The notes under the pieces were generated by a model. It had not been told where the DNA came from. It saw only the letters and a program-made list of their open reading frames with translations, and ran no database searches. Of a stretch of DNA of 64,000 bases, positions 49,138 to 58,243 are shown piece after piece; the first letter of the stretch is position 1; each line of letters starts with the position of its first letter. Both the position numbers and the translations under genes were made by a program. This DNA is from Rhodococcus sp. SGAir0479 (GTDB taxonomy: Bacteria; Actinomycetota; Actinomycetes; Mycobacteriales; Mycobacteriaceae), in contig NZ_CP039432.1 of the NCBI RefSeq assembly GCF_005484805.1, positions 1,550,001 to 1,614,000 of the forward strand. Direction: 5' to 3'.

Positions 49138-52100
49138 GTGATCCTGCTGCTGTCGACGTCCGACACCGACCTGCTCAGCGCCCGCGCGAGCGGCGCCGAC
49201 TACCGCTGGGCCAACCCCGCCCGCCTGCTCGTCGACGAGGACCTGCCCGCGCTGCTCCACGGTGTCGACCTCGTCGTCGTCCGCATCCTCGGCGGCCGCC
49301 GGGCCTGGGAGGACGGCATCGACGCGGTGCTCGCATCGGGGCTGCCGGCCGTCGTGCTCGGCGGCGAGCAGGCGCCGGATGCGGAGCTGATGGAATGCTC
49401 GACGGTCCCGGCCGGGACCGCGGCCGAGGCCCACACGTACCTCGCCGAGGGCGGCGCGGACAACCTGCGGCAACTGCACAACTTCCTGTCCGACACGGTG
49501 CTGCTCACCGGGTACGGATTCGAACCCGCCGTCCACCTGCCGACCTGGGGGATTCTCGAGCGCCGGGGTCCGAATGTCACATCGGTTCAGTCTGACGGAA
49601 CCGATGTGACATTCGGCCAGCCGACCGTCGCGGTGCTCTACTACCGTGCCCAGCATCTGGCCGGGAACACCGCCTACATCGACGCGCTGTGCCGGGCGAT
49701 CGAGGACGCCGGCGCGAATCCGCTCCCGATCTACTGCGCGTCGCTGCGCACCGCGCCCGCCGATCTGCTCGAGACGCTGGGCCGCGCCGACGCGCTGGTC
49801 GTGACCGTGCTCGCGGCCGGTGGTACCAAGCCCGCCAACGCGCAGGCCGGTGGCGACGACGAGGCGTGGGACGTCGCCGAACTCGCCGCGCTCGACGTGC
49901 CGATCCTCCAGGGCCTGTGCCTGACCAGCAGCCGCGAGACGTGGGAGGCCAACGACGACGGCATGTCCCCGCTGGACGTGGCCACCCAGGTGGCCGTCCC
50001 CGAGTTCGATGGCCGCCTGATCACCGTCCCGTTCTCGTTCAAGGAGATCGACGCCGACGGCCTCACCGCCTACGTGCCCGACGCCGAGCGCGCCGCCCGC
50101 GTCGCCGGGATCGCCGTCCGCCACGCGCGGTTGCGCCGGATCCCGAACCCGGACAAGAAGATCGCGCTGATGCTGTCGGCGTATCCGACCAAGCACGCGC
50201 GCATCGGCAACGCCGTCGGCCTGGACACCCCGGCCAGTGCGATCGACCTGCTCACGGCGATGCGTGAGCACGGCTACGACCTCGGACCGGTCGATGGCGA
50301 CGACGCGCTGCCCGGCCTCGCCGCCCAGGACGGCGACGCGCTGATCCACGCGCTCATTGCCGCGGGCGGGCAGGATCCGGACTGGCTCACCGACGAGAAG
50401 CTCGAGGGCAACCCGATCCGCATCTCCGCCGCCCGCTACCGCGAGTGGTTCCAGACGCTGCCGCAGGACTTCCGTGACGGCGTCGAGGAGCATTGGGGCG
50501 CCGCACCGGGCGAGCTGTACGTGGACCGGTCGTCCGATCCCGAGGGCGAGATCGTCATCGCCGCCCTCCGGGCCGGCAACGTCGTGCTGATGGTGCAGCC
50601 GCCGCGCGGCTTCGGCGAGAACCCGGTCGCGATCTACCACGATCCCGACCTGCCGCCGAGCCACCACTACCTGGCCGCGTACCGCTGGCTCGCCGCCGAC
50701 GCGGCTGCCGGAGGCTTTCAGGCCGACGCGATCGTGCACCTGGGCAAGCACGGCAACCTCGAATGGCTGCCCGGCAAGACACTGGGCATGTCGGCGTCGT
50801 GCGGTACCGACGCCGCTCTCGGCGACCTGCCGATGATCTACCCGTTCCTGGTCAACGACCCGGGCGAGGGCACGCAGGCCAAGCGCCGCGCGCACGCCAC
50901 CCTGGTCGACCACCTGATCCCGCCGATGGCCCGCGCCGAGTCCTACGGCGACATCTCGCGGCTCGAGCAGCTGCTCGACGAGCACTCGAACATCTCCGCG
51001 CTGGACCCGGCGAAGCTGCCGGCGATCCGCCAGCAGATCTGGACGCTGATGCGGGCCGCGAAGATGGATCACGACCTGGGCCTGACCGAGCGTCCCGAGG
51101 AGGACGTGTTCGACGACATGCTCATGCACGTCGACGGCTGGCTGTGCGAGATCAAGGACGTCCAGATCCGCGACGGCCTGCACATCCTCGGCAAGGCGCC
51201 GGAGGGCGACGCCGAGGTGGAGCTGGTGCTCGCGATGCTCCGGGCCCGGCAGATGTGGGGCGGCGAGCAGACGGTGCCGGGTCTGCGGGAGGCACTGGGG
51301 CTCAGCGAAGCCGGCGACGAGGACCGCGGGCGGGTGGACGAGATCGAGGCGCGGGCGCACGCGCTGTTGGCCGCGCTGGCCGACGCGGGCTGGGACCCGG
51401 CTGCCGCCGACCGGCTGTCCGACGACGACACCGTCCGGCAGATCCTGCGCTTCGCCGCGACCGAGGTGGTGCCACGGCTGCGGCAGACGTCCGGCGAGAT
51501 CGATCAGGTGCTGCACGCGCTCGACGGCGGCTTCATCGCGGCCGGCCCGTCCGGGTCCCCGCTGCGCGGGCTGATCAACGTGCTGCCGACCGGCCGCAAC
51601 TTCTACTCCGTCGACCCCAAGGCGGTGCCGTCGCGGCTCGCGTGGGAGACCGGTCAGGCGATGGCCGAGTCGCTCGCCGCCCGCTACCGCGCCGACCACG
51701 GCGCGTGGCCCGAGTCGGTGGGACTGTCGGTGTGGGGCACGTCCGCGATGCGCACGTCCGGCGACGACATCGCCGAGGTGTTCGCGCTGCTCGGCGTCCG
51801 CCCGGTGTGGGACGAGGCGTCGCGTCGCGTCACGAGCCTCGAGGTGATCGACCTCGCCGAGCTCGGCCGTCCGCGCATCGACGTCACCGTCCGGATCAGC
51901 GGCTTTTTCCGGGACGCGTTCCCGCACGTGCTGGCGCTGCTCGACGACGCGGTCCGCCTGGTCGCCGGCCTCGACGAGTCCCCGGAGGACAACTACGTCC
52001 GCGCCCACGCACAGGCCGACCTCGCCGAACACGGCGACGACCGCCGCGCCACCACCCGCATCTTCGGCTCCAAGCCCGGCACGTACGGCGCCGGCCTGCT

Positions 52101-52770
52101 GCAGCTGATCGATTCGAAGAACTGGCGCGACGACGCCGACCTGGCGCAGGTGTACACCACGTGGGGCGGCTACGCGTACGGGCGCGGACTCGACGGTGTC
52201 CCGGCGTCGGACGACATGCGCAGCGCGTACAAGCGGATCGCGGTGGCCGCCAAGAACACCGACACCCGCGAGCACGACATCGCCGACTCCGACGACTACT
52301 TCCAATACCACGGCGGCATGGTCGCCACGGTCCGTGCGCTCACCGGTAAGGCTCCGGAGGCGTACATCGGCGACAGCACCCGCCCGGATGCCGTCCGCAC
52401 CCGGACGCTGTCGGAGGAGACCGCCCGCGTCTTCCGGGCCCGGGTGGTGAACCCCCGCTGGCTCGACGCGATGCGCCGGCACGGCTACAAGGGCGCCTTC
52501 GAGATGGCCGCGACCGTCGACTACCTGTTCGGCTACGACGCGACCACCGACGTCGTCGCGGACTGGATGTACGAGAAACTCGCCGAGACGTACGTGCTGG
52601 ACGAGCAGAACCGCAAGTTCATGTCCGAGTCGAACCCGTGGGCGCTGCACGGCATCTCTGAGCGCCTGCTCGAGGCCGTCGAGCGGAAGATGTGGGAGGA
52701 GCCGTCCCCGGAGATCCTCGACGGTCTGCGGCAGGTGTACCTCGAGACCGAGGGTGAGCTCGAAGGCTGA
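49138..52770 (+). CDS. cobN: cobaltochelatase subunit CobN
   Basis: A 1210-residue large subunit of the ATP-dependent aerobic cobaltochelatase that inserts cobalt into hydrogenobyrinate a,c-diamide. Family blocks include VAVLYYRAQHLAGNTAYIDAL, VHLGKHGNLEWLPGKTLG, FLVNDPGEGTQAKRRAHA and RISGFFRDAFPHVLALLDDAVR. The GTG at 49138 lies just after the riboswitch leader; an in-frame extension upstream would run through the aptamer. A 19-bp inverted repeat encoding about 15 residues interrupts an otherwise conserved region near residue 150. CobS and CobT are not in the window. Confidence 0.95.
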   Translation: MILLLSTSDTDLLSARASGADYRWANPARLLVDEDLPALLHGVDLVVVRILGGRRAWEDGIDAVLASGLPAVVLGGEQAPDAELMECSTVPAGTAAEAHTYLAEGGADNLRQLHNFLSDTVLLTGYGFEPAVHLPTWGILERRGPNVTSVQSDGTDVTFGQPTVAVLYYRAQHLAGNTAYIDALCRAIEDAGANPLPIYCASLRTAPADLLETLGRADALVVTVLAAGGTKPANAQAGGDDEAWDVAELAALDVPILQGLCLTSSRETWEANDDGMSPLDVATQVAVPEFDGRLITVPFSFKEIDADGLTAYVPDAERAARVAGIAVRHARLRRIPNPDKKIALMLSAYPTKHARIGNAVGLDTPASAIDLLTAMREHGYDLGPVDGDDALPGLAAQDGDALIHALIAAGGQDPDWLTDEKLEGNPIRISAARYREWFQTLPQDFRDGVEEHWGAAPGELYVDRSSDPEGEIVIAALRAGNVVLMVQPPRGFGENPVAIYHDPDLPPSHHYLAAYRWLAADAAAGGFQADAIVHLGKHGNLEWLPGKTLGMSASCGTDAALGDLPMIYPFLVNDPGEGTQAKRRAHATLVDHLIPPMARAESYGDISRLEQLLDEHSNISALDPAKLPAIRQQIWTLMRAAKMDHDLGLTERPEEDVFDDMLMHVDGWLCEIKDVQIRDGLHILGKAPEGDAEVELVLAMLRARQMWGGEQTVPGLREALGLSEAGDEDRGRVDEIEARAHALLAALADAGWDPAAADRLSDDDTVRQILRFAATEVVPRLRQTSGEIDQVLHALDGGFIAAGPSGSPLRGLINVLPTGRNFYSVDPKAVPSRLAWETGQAMAESLAARYRADHGAWPESVGLSVWGTSAMRTSGDDIAEVFALLGVRPVWDEASRRVTSLEVIDLAELGRPRIDVTVRISGFFRDAFPHVLALLDDAVRLVAGLDESPEDNYVRAHAQADLAEHGDDRRATTRIFGSKPGTYGAGLLQLIDSKNWRDDADLAQVYTTWGGYAYGRGLDGVPASDDMRSAYKRIAVAAKNTDTREHDIADSDDYFQYHGGMVATVRALTGKAPEAYIGDSTRPDAVRTRTLSEETARVFRARVVNPRWLDAMRRHGYKGAFEMAATVDYLFGYDATTDVVADWMYEKLAETYVLDEQNRKFMSESNPWALHGISERLLEAVERKMWEEPSPEILDGLRQVYLETEGELEG
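49570..49616. repeat. 19-bp perfect inverted repeat inside cobN
   Basis: CCGAATGTCACATCGGTTC (49570-49588) and its exact complement (49598-49616) flank a 9-nt loop. It stays in frame and encodes NVTSVQSDGTDVTFGQ between conserved blocks of CobN. Confidence 0.85.
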
Positions 52771-52781
52771 CGCGGAGCCGC

Positions 52782-53420
52782 CTAGCGCCAGAACAGGTGG
52801 TGGGTGACTCCGCTCGGGCTGGGCACCGTTTCCAGATGGAATCGGTCGCGTAGTTCGTCCGGAGACTCCCACAGCCGCAGTCCGGTGCCGAACGTGATGG
52901 GGGAGACGGCGACGTGCAGGGTGTCGACGAGGTCGGCGTCGAGGAACTCCCGGATGGTCGTGACCCCGCCCCCGAGCCGGACGTCCTTGCCCCGCGCCGC
53001 CTCCTTGGCCTCCGCGAGGATCGTGGCCGGGTCACCGTCGACGAAGTGGAACGTGGTCTCGCCGCGCGTGATCGACGGCCGTGGGTGGTGGGTCAGCACG
53101 AACACCGGCGTGTGGAACGGGGGTTCCTCGCCCCACCAGCCCTCCCACTCGAGGTTCTCCCACGGACCGCGCTGCGGACCGAACTTGTTGCGGCCCATGA
53201 TCTCGGCGCCGATGTTGTGGGAGAAGTCGCGGGTGAAGTAGTCGTCGAGGCCGCGGCTGCCGCCGCCGTCGGTGCGCATGGGCCAACTCGCCGTGGCGCC
53301 TGCCCACGCGAGCATCTCGCCGGGATCGAGGCCGAACGGACTCTCGAAGGTCTGATTCTCGCCGCAAGCGACGCCGTCGCTCGAGACGGTGAAGTTCTGG
53401 ACCCGTAGCAGCTGACTCAC
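52782..53420 (-). CDS. RibD C-terminal/dihydrofolate reductase-like protein
   Basis: A 212-residue DHFR-fold protein: LLRVQNFTVSSDGVACGENQT at the N-terminus, IMGRNKFGPQRGPW, FVLTHHPRPSI, DVRLGGGVTTIREFLDADLVDTLHVAVSPI near the C-terminus. It resembles the RibD reductase-domain family found widely in actinobacteria. It is probably an NADPH-dependent reductase of unknown substrate. It is convergent with cobN, 11 nt apart. Confidence 0.82.
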   Translation of the reverse strand: MSQLLRVQNFTVSSDGVACGENQTFESPFGLDPGEMLAWAGATASWPMRTDGGGSRGLDDYFTRDFSHNIGAEIMGRNKFGPQRGPWENLEWEGWWGEEPPFHTPVFVLTHHPRPSITRGETTFHFVDGDPATILAEAKEAARGKDVRLGGGVTTIREFLDADLVDTLHVAVSPITFGTGLRLWESPDELRDRFHLETVPSPSGVTHHLFWR

Positions 53421-53490
53421 GTGATGCTCCGCTCTCGAGGTGGGTTACGAGAAGACAGACTCCGTGCGCCGGCGGAACTCATCGCACCGG

Positions 53491-54582
53491 TCAGGCCAGC
53501 CGACGGTCGAACACCAGGTTCGGTTCCGCCGTCGGGATGTCGACGGTGTACACCCGCAGCCGCACCGCGTCCGCCGACAGGTCCATGGTCATGAAGCCGA
53601 CGTCGTCGAAGTTCTGGTACAGATTCGCTCGCTCGGGCCGCGTCGACTTGCCGTGGTTGTTCTTCGCGGCCGCCCCCGAGACGATCTGCCGGGTGCCCTT
53701 GGACTCGACCGTCGGCTCGAGGACCTGCAGCGAGTGGTCGTGACCGGAGAGGATGAACTGGCAGCGCCCGACGACGTGGTCCTCGAAGAAGCGCTCGGCA
53801 TGGACGCCGTTCATCGGCTCGAGCGGGATCCCGTCGTACGCGCCGGCATCGCCGTGCGAGCCGTTGTTCAGATACGGGTGGTGGGTGCAGGCGATCTTCC
53901 ACTTCGCCGGCGAGGCCGCGATCGCGGCGTCCAGCCAGGCCCGTTGCTCGTTCATGAACTGCCCGTCCGCCGCCCAGTACGGCACGAACAGCGGCGGCAG
54001 GTAGGCGGCGACCGGGTTGAGATCGAGCACGAAGAACTCCACGACCGGGTTCTCCTCGGGCACTCGCACCGAGTAGTAGCGGTACGGCATCCACCATTTG
54101 CGCGACGTCGCGTGGTATTCGACCTCGTCGTTGCCGCGCAGCAGCCAGCCGCCGTCGCCGGGGAACACCGCGCTGTTGTCGTGGTTGCCCAGCGCCATCA
54201 CCCAGGGAAAGTCCAGCCCGTGATTGGGGTCTTCGAACTTGGTGGCGAACTGCTCGTCCCGCCCGCCGACGGGACCGGCCTCGTAGATGTTGTCGCCCAG
54301 TCCGAGCGCCATTCCGAACGGCTCGGCCCGGTGCACCTTGCGGGCCGCGTCGGCGACCGCCCACTGCGGCGAAGTGCCGGTGCCGGCGTCGCCGGTGACC
54401 AACACCCGCACCGTCGACCCGGTCGGGAAGGCGAAGTTGCCCCCGGCGGGTGTCGGGGCCGGGGCCGCCGCGGCGACGGGTGGTGCCATCGCCATCAGCG
54501 GGACGGCAGCAGCGGCGACGCCGGCGCCTGCGAGGAAGTGTCGCCGGTTGATCGGGTCGAGGTCGGTCACGGGTGTCCTCAC
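53491..54582 (-). CDS. Tat-exported metallophosphoesterase
   Basis: A 363-residue calcineurin-like phosphoesterase. A twin-arginine signal (INRRHFLAGAGVAAAAVPLMAM) precedes an AAAAPAP cleavage region. Metal-binding motifs follow in order: VLVTGDAGTG, GLGDNIYE, ALGNHDNS, CTHHPYLN and LSGHDHSLQVLE. The pattern resembles purple acid phosphatase/acid-phosphatase relatives. It would act outside the membrane and use the Tat system, two subunits of which are encoded in this window. The GTG at 54582 is chosen; a GTG at 54570 is possible. Confidence 0.88.
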   Translation of the reverse strand: MRTPVTDLDPINRRHFLAGAGVAAAAVPLMAMAPPVAAAAPAPTPAGGNFAFPTGSTVRVLVTGDAGTGTSPQWAVADAARKVHRAEPFGMALGLGDNIYEAGPVGGRDEQFATKFEDPNHGLDFPWVMALGNHDNSAVFPGDGGWLLRGNDEVEYHATSRKWWMPYRYYSVRVPEENPVVEFFVLDLNPVAAYLPPLFVPYWAADGQFMNEQRAWLDAAIAASPAKWKIACTHHPYLNNGSHGDAGAYDGIPLEPMNGVHAERFFEDHVVGRCQFILSGHDHSLQVLEPTVESKGTRQIVSGAAAKNNHGKSTRPERANLYQNFDDVGFMTMDLSADAVRLRVYTVDIPTAEPNLVFDRRLA

Positions 54583-54699
54583 GGGCTCGTCGGTGCGCGG
54601 TCCGCCTCAGCAAACCTCGAGATGGACGGCTGTTCAACTGAAACCGCGGCACCGGCACGGATGTTCACGCATCGTTCATCGGTTCCGTGCCGCGGACCG

Positions 54700-54705
54700 T
54701 ACGCT
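54700..54705 (+). promoter_or_regulatory. -10 element of the F420-type PPOX gene
   Basis: TACGCT lies 6 nt before the ATG at 54712. Confidence 0.45.
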
Positions 54706-54711
54706 GACTGC

Positions 54712-55095
54712 ATGGCTGCCACGCTGAGCGACATCGGAAACGCGAAATACGTTCTGCTGACGACGTTCAAGAAGGACGGATCGGGCGTGCCGACACCGCT
54801 GTGGGCGGCGATGGACGGCGACCGGATGCTGATCTGGACGGTCACCGACTCCTGGAAGGTCAAGCGGATCCGCCGTACGGACCGGGTGACGGTCGCAGTC
54901 TGCGACGTGCGCGGACACCCGAAGGGCCCGCAGATCGACGCAACCGCCGCCGTCCTCGACGACGGGGGAACCGATCGTGCCCGTGAAGTCATCGCCCGCA
55001 AGTACGGCATCCTGGGCTGGATCACGGTGAAGGGCAGCCTGATCCGCCGGGGAAGGAAGGGGACGGTGGGCCTGGCGGTGACCGCGCCCGCCTGA
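54712..55095 (+). CDS. PPOX-class F420-dependent oxidoreductase
   Basis: A 127-residue split-barrel flavin/F420-binding protein: YVLLTTFKKDGSGVPTPLWAAMDGDRMLIWT, KVKRIRRTDRVTVAVCDVRGHPKGP, then a basic end (KGSLIRRGRKGTVGLAVTAP). It is probably a small F420H2-dependent reductase; the substrate is unknown. It is divergent from the Tat-exported phosphoesterase. Confidence 0.82.
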   Translation: MAATLSDIGNAKYVLLTTFKKDGSGVPTPLWAAMDGDRMLIWTVTDSWKVKRIRRTDRVTVAVCDVRGHPKGPQIDATAAVLDDGGTDRAREVIARKYGILGWITVKGSLIRRGRKGTVGLAVTAPA

Positions 55096-55177
55096 CGCTC
55101 GCGGCGGCAACCCACGGATATCGGTCATTCGGGAATTCGTCGACGGCACGCGCGGGCCGCGTGCTTCACTTTCGCCC

Positions 55178-55714
55178 ATGCGAAGAGCCCTTCCGGCAGT
55201 TGCGTTGCTCGCCGCGTGGTCGGTCGCCGCTGCGGTCCCGGCGGCTGGGGCGCCGCCGGGACCCGGCCAGCCGTCGTGGACCGGTGAGTACTCGGTCAAG
55301 CGCTTCGCCGCGACGAAGACCGGTACGAGTCTCGCGGCGCGGCAATGGGAACCGGATTTCGCCGACACCTACACGTTCGAGACGACGTGCACCGGTGACA
55401 CCTGCGTGGCCACGGTCGTCGACGGGCCCGCGCCCGCCAACCCGACCCTGCCGCAGCCCGCGCAGTACACGTGGGACGGCACCAGTTGGGTGCATCCCTA
55501 CGACTGGGAGTGGGACTGCTGGCAGGGGGAGGGGACGCCCAAGGTCTGGGCCCCGGCGCACTCGGAGGCGTACTACACGCCGCAACCCGACGGCACCCTG
55601 ATCGGTTCCTGGCGCACGGAGATCGCCGACGGCCCGTGCGCGGGCTCGGTGATCATGGACGTGGCCGCCTACCCGGTCGGCCCCGGCCCCGGGACGTTCG
55701 GCAGCAGCAGCTGA
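55178..55714 (+). CDS. secreted protein of unknown function
   Basis: A 178-residue protein with a signal peptide (RALPAVALLAAWSVAAAVPAAG). Its mature domain is rich in Trp, Tyr and Thr and has four cysteines, two in TTCTGDTC and others in WDCWQG and GPCAGS, which could form disulfides. Segments WTGEYSVKRFAATKTGTSLAARQ and VATVVDGPAPANPTLP look like a secreted family shared with mycobacteria. Function is unknown. It is convergent with the lipase maturation factor gene, 15 nt apart. Confidence 0.7.
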   Translation: MRRALPAVALLAAWSVAAAVPAAGAPPGPGQPSWTGEYSVKRFAATKTGTSLAARQWEPDFADTYTFETTCTGDTCVATVVDGPAPANPTLPQPAQYTWDGTSWVHPYDWEWDCWQGEGTPKVWAPAHSEAYYTPQPDGTLIGSWRTEIADGPCAGSVIMDVAAYPVGPGPGTFGSSS

Positions 55715-55729
55715 CGTCGCGGGCAGCGG

Positions 55730-57163
55730 CTACGGCGGACCGCGCAGCGACACCGGGGGTACGAATTCGCCCTCGTACGTGCGCGCCCACCACGCGCCGG
55801 TGGCGTGGCGCTCGTCCCGGGTGGTGAACCGGTAGCGGAACACCCGCGCCCGCACATGGGTGGGGGGCCGGTCCGGGAACGGATTGTGGTGCAGCAGCTT
55901 CAAAGTCGCACGGTCCCCCTCGAGCAGTCGCGTGACGAACCCGCCGAACCATGCGGCCGCGTAGCTCGAGGAGATCGCCGCGAACCACATGAGCCAGTCG
56001 AGGCGCAGGTGGTAGGGCGCGAACTGACGCGGCCGTCTTCGCAGATCGCCCGGTTTACCCTTGAACTCGTACGCCCGCCACTCGGTGTCGGGGGTGATGT
56101 GGGTGTCCGTGGTGCCCTCGACCACGATCTCGCGGCGGGTGCGGGTGACGTGCCCGAACGCGCCGTACGTATTCACCAGGTGCCACGGGTCGAACGAGGC
56201 GTTCATCATCTGCCGACTCGAGAACAGGTTGCGGGCGGGACGGTAGCTGAGCGCGACGATCGCGGCGGTGAACGCGGTCACCAGCGCGACGAACCAGGGC
56301 GGTGCCGCAGCGACCCCGGACGGTGCCGTGAACGGGGACACGAACTCCCAGAAGCCGTCCGGCAGCACCGACAGGCCCAGGACGATCGCGAGCCAGTTGA
56401 GCCACGCGAAATTCCCGCTCGCCACCAGCCACAGCTGGGTGACGACCATGATCGCGGCCGCTCCGCCCGCGACGGGCTGCGGCACGAACAGGAAGAACGG
56501 CACGACCAGCTGCGTGAAGTGGTTGCCGGCCACCTCGATCTTGTGCAGCGGTCGCGGCAGATGGTGGAAGTACCAGCTCAGCGGGCCCGGCATCGGCTGG
56601 GTCTCGTGGTGGTAGGACAGGCAGGTGAGGTCCCGCCAGCACGGATCGCCGCGGATCTTGATCAGCCCGGCGCCGAACTCGAGCCGGAACAGCAACCACC
56701 GCAACAGCAGCAACGTCAGCAGCGGGGGAGCGGTGTCGGCGTTGCCGACGAAGACCGCGAGCAGACCCACCTCGAGCAGCAACGATTCCCACCCGAATCC
56801 GTACCACAGCTGCCCGACGTTGACGATCGACAGGTACAGGCCCCACAGCAGCAGCCAGCCGAGCATGCACAGTGGGAGCGGCAGCAGGTCGAGCAGGCCG
56901 AGCACCGCCGCGCCCGACAGCCCCACGCCGGTCCACGCGATCCCCGCGAAGAACCGGTCCGAGTAGTGCACGTGGAAGATGCTCGGCGAGCGCTGCCAGC
57001 GCCGGCCCGCCAGGAACCGCCGCACCGGGAGCATGCCGTCGTCGCCGATGAGCGGCCGGAACTGGTCCACCGCCACCAGGAACGCGCACAGGTAGATGAC
57101 GGCGAGCCCCTCCTTGAAGAGCAGCCGTCCCAGCCAGTAGTCGCTCGTGTCGAACCAGTCCAC
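55730..57163 (-). CDS. lipase maturation factor (LMF1-like) membrane protein
   Basis: A 477-residue protein with about eight to ten membrane helices, related to eukaryotic LMF1, an ER factor for lipase folding. Family features are GFGWESLLLEVGLLAVF, RWLLFRLEFGAGLIKIRGDPCWRDLTCLSYHHETQPMP and SWYFHHLPRPLHKIEVAGNHF. A soluble C-terminal part has YEFKGKPGDLRRRPRQFAPYHLRLDWLMW. The bacterial role is not known; assisting a secreted lipase or another exported enzyme is an inference. No lipase gene is adjacent. Confidence 0.85.
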   Translation of the reverse strand: MDWFDTSDYWLGRLLFKEGLAVIYLCAFLVAVDQFRPLIGDDGMLPVRRFLAGRRWQRSPSIFHVHYSDRFFAGIAWTGVGLSGAAVLGLLDLLPLPLCMLGWLLLWGLYLSIVNVGQLWYGFGWESLLLEVGLLAVFVGNADTAPPLLTLLLLRWLLFRLEFGAGLIKIRGDPCWRDLTCLSYHHETQPMPGPLSWYFHHLPRPLHKIEVAGNHFTQLVVPFFLFVPQPVAGGAAAIMVVTQLWLVASGNFAWLNWLAIVLGLSVLPDGFWEFVSPFTAPSGVAAAPPWFVALVTAFTAAIVALSYRPARNLFSSRQMMNASFDPWHLVNTYGAFGHVTRTRREIVVEGTTDTHITPDTEWRAYEFKGKPGDLRRRPRQFAPYHLRLDWLMWFAAISSSYAAAWFGGFVTRLLEGDRATLKLLHHNPFPDRPPTHVRARVFRYRFTTRDERHATGAWWARTYEGEFVPPVSLRGPP

Positions 57164-57225
57164 GACGTGCTCACCCCGCCGCGGACGTTACTCCGGGCGC
57201 CGACCGGCGGCCAGCGCCCGCCACG

Positions 57226-58212
57226 TCACGCCAGGTGCGGGAGCACTTCCTGCTCGAGCAGCTCGAGTCCGGACGTGTCGTACGCGGCCTCGGGATCGTA
57301 GAAGATCGCGTACTCGAGGCCCTGCTTCTTCAGGGCCGTGAGGTTCTCGACGATCTGTTCGGGAGTGCCGACGGCGGGCATGCCGCGGAACGCCTCGAGC
57401 GAGGCGTCGGCCCGTTCGGCGCCGACGATCGGCTCGAGTCGCGCGCGCAGCGCGGCCAGCCGGTCCTCGACCTCGGCTTCGGTGTGTCCGATCGCCAGGT
57501 TGTAGTTCGCGGACCGCACGATGGCATCGAAGTCGGTCCCGACGTCGGCGCAGTGCTCACGCAGGATCCGGGACTTGTGCGCGAACACCTCGGGAGTGCC
57601 GTCGAAGTTCGTGTACTGCGCGTACTTCGCGGCGATCTTCAAGGTCACCTTCTCGCCGCCGCCGGCGATCCACAGCGGGATGCCGCCCTCCTGCAGCGGC
57701 AGCGGCCGCACGATCGCACCGTCGACCTGGTAGTGCCGGCCGTCGAGTGTGGCGGTTCCGGTGGTCCACGCCTGCCGGAAGATCTGTACACCCTCGTCGA
57801 GGCGGCCGAGCCGTTCGCCGGCCGAGGGGAAGCCGTACCCGTAGGCGCGCCACTCGTGTTCGTACCATCCGCCACCGATGCCCATCTCGACGCGCCCGCC
57901 GGAGATGATGTCCGCGGTGGCCGCCACCTTCGCGAGGTAGGCGGGGTTGCGGTAGCTCATCGCGGTGCACATCTGTCCCAGGCGGACCCGATCGGTGACC
58001 GCGGCGAACGCCGACATCAGCGACCAGGCCTCGTGGGTGGCCTCGTCGGTGGGGGCGGGAACGGTGTGGAAGTGGTCGTAGACCCAGATCGATTCCCACG
58101 GGCCGCGGTCGGCGCGCAGCGCGAGGTCCCGCATCACCGGCCACTGGTTCGCGGGGTCGATGCCGACGAGGTCCAGTCGCCAGCCCTGGGGCACGAAGAG
58201 TCCGAAGCGCAT
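57226..58212 (-). CDS. LLM-class F420-dependent oxidoreductase
   Basis: A 328-residue luciferase-like TIM-barrel protein. It has RFGLFVPQGWRLDL at the start, SIWVYDHFHTV, RLGQMCTAMSYRNPAYLAKVAATADIISGGRVEMGIGGGWYEHEW and PLWIAGGGEKVTL. The pattern is that of F420-dependent reductases and dehydrogenases. The substrate is unknown. It follows the YchJ-like gene on the same strand. Confidence 0.87.
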   Translation of the reverse strand: MRFGLFVPQGWRLDLVGIDPANQWPVMRDLALRADRGPWESIWVYDHFHTVPAPTDEATHEAWSLMSAFAAVTDRVRLGQMCTAMSYRNPAYLAKVAATADIISGGRVEMGIGGGWYEHEWRAYGYGFPSAGERLGRLDEGVQIFRQAWTTGTATLDGRHYQVDGAIVRPLPLQEGGIPLWIAGGGEKVTLKIAAKYAQYTNFDGTPEVFAHKSRILREHCADVGTDFDAIVRSANYNLAIGHTEAEVEDRLAALRARLEPIVGAERADASLEAFRGMPAVGTPEQIVENLTALKKQGLEYAIFYDPEAAYDTSGLELLEQEVLPHLA

Positions 58213-58243
58213 GGAGGATCCTGTTCTCGCGAGGTGAATACGG

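Noticed and set aside
49045-52872. A 1275-codon open frame on the minus strand opposite cobN
   Set aside because: Its translation is His/Arg/Val-rich low-complexity sequence with no family pattern. It mirrors the codon bias of cobN, whose product is clearly conserved.
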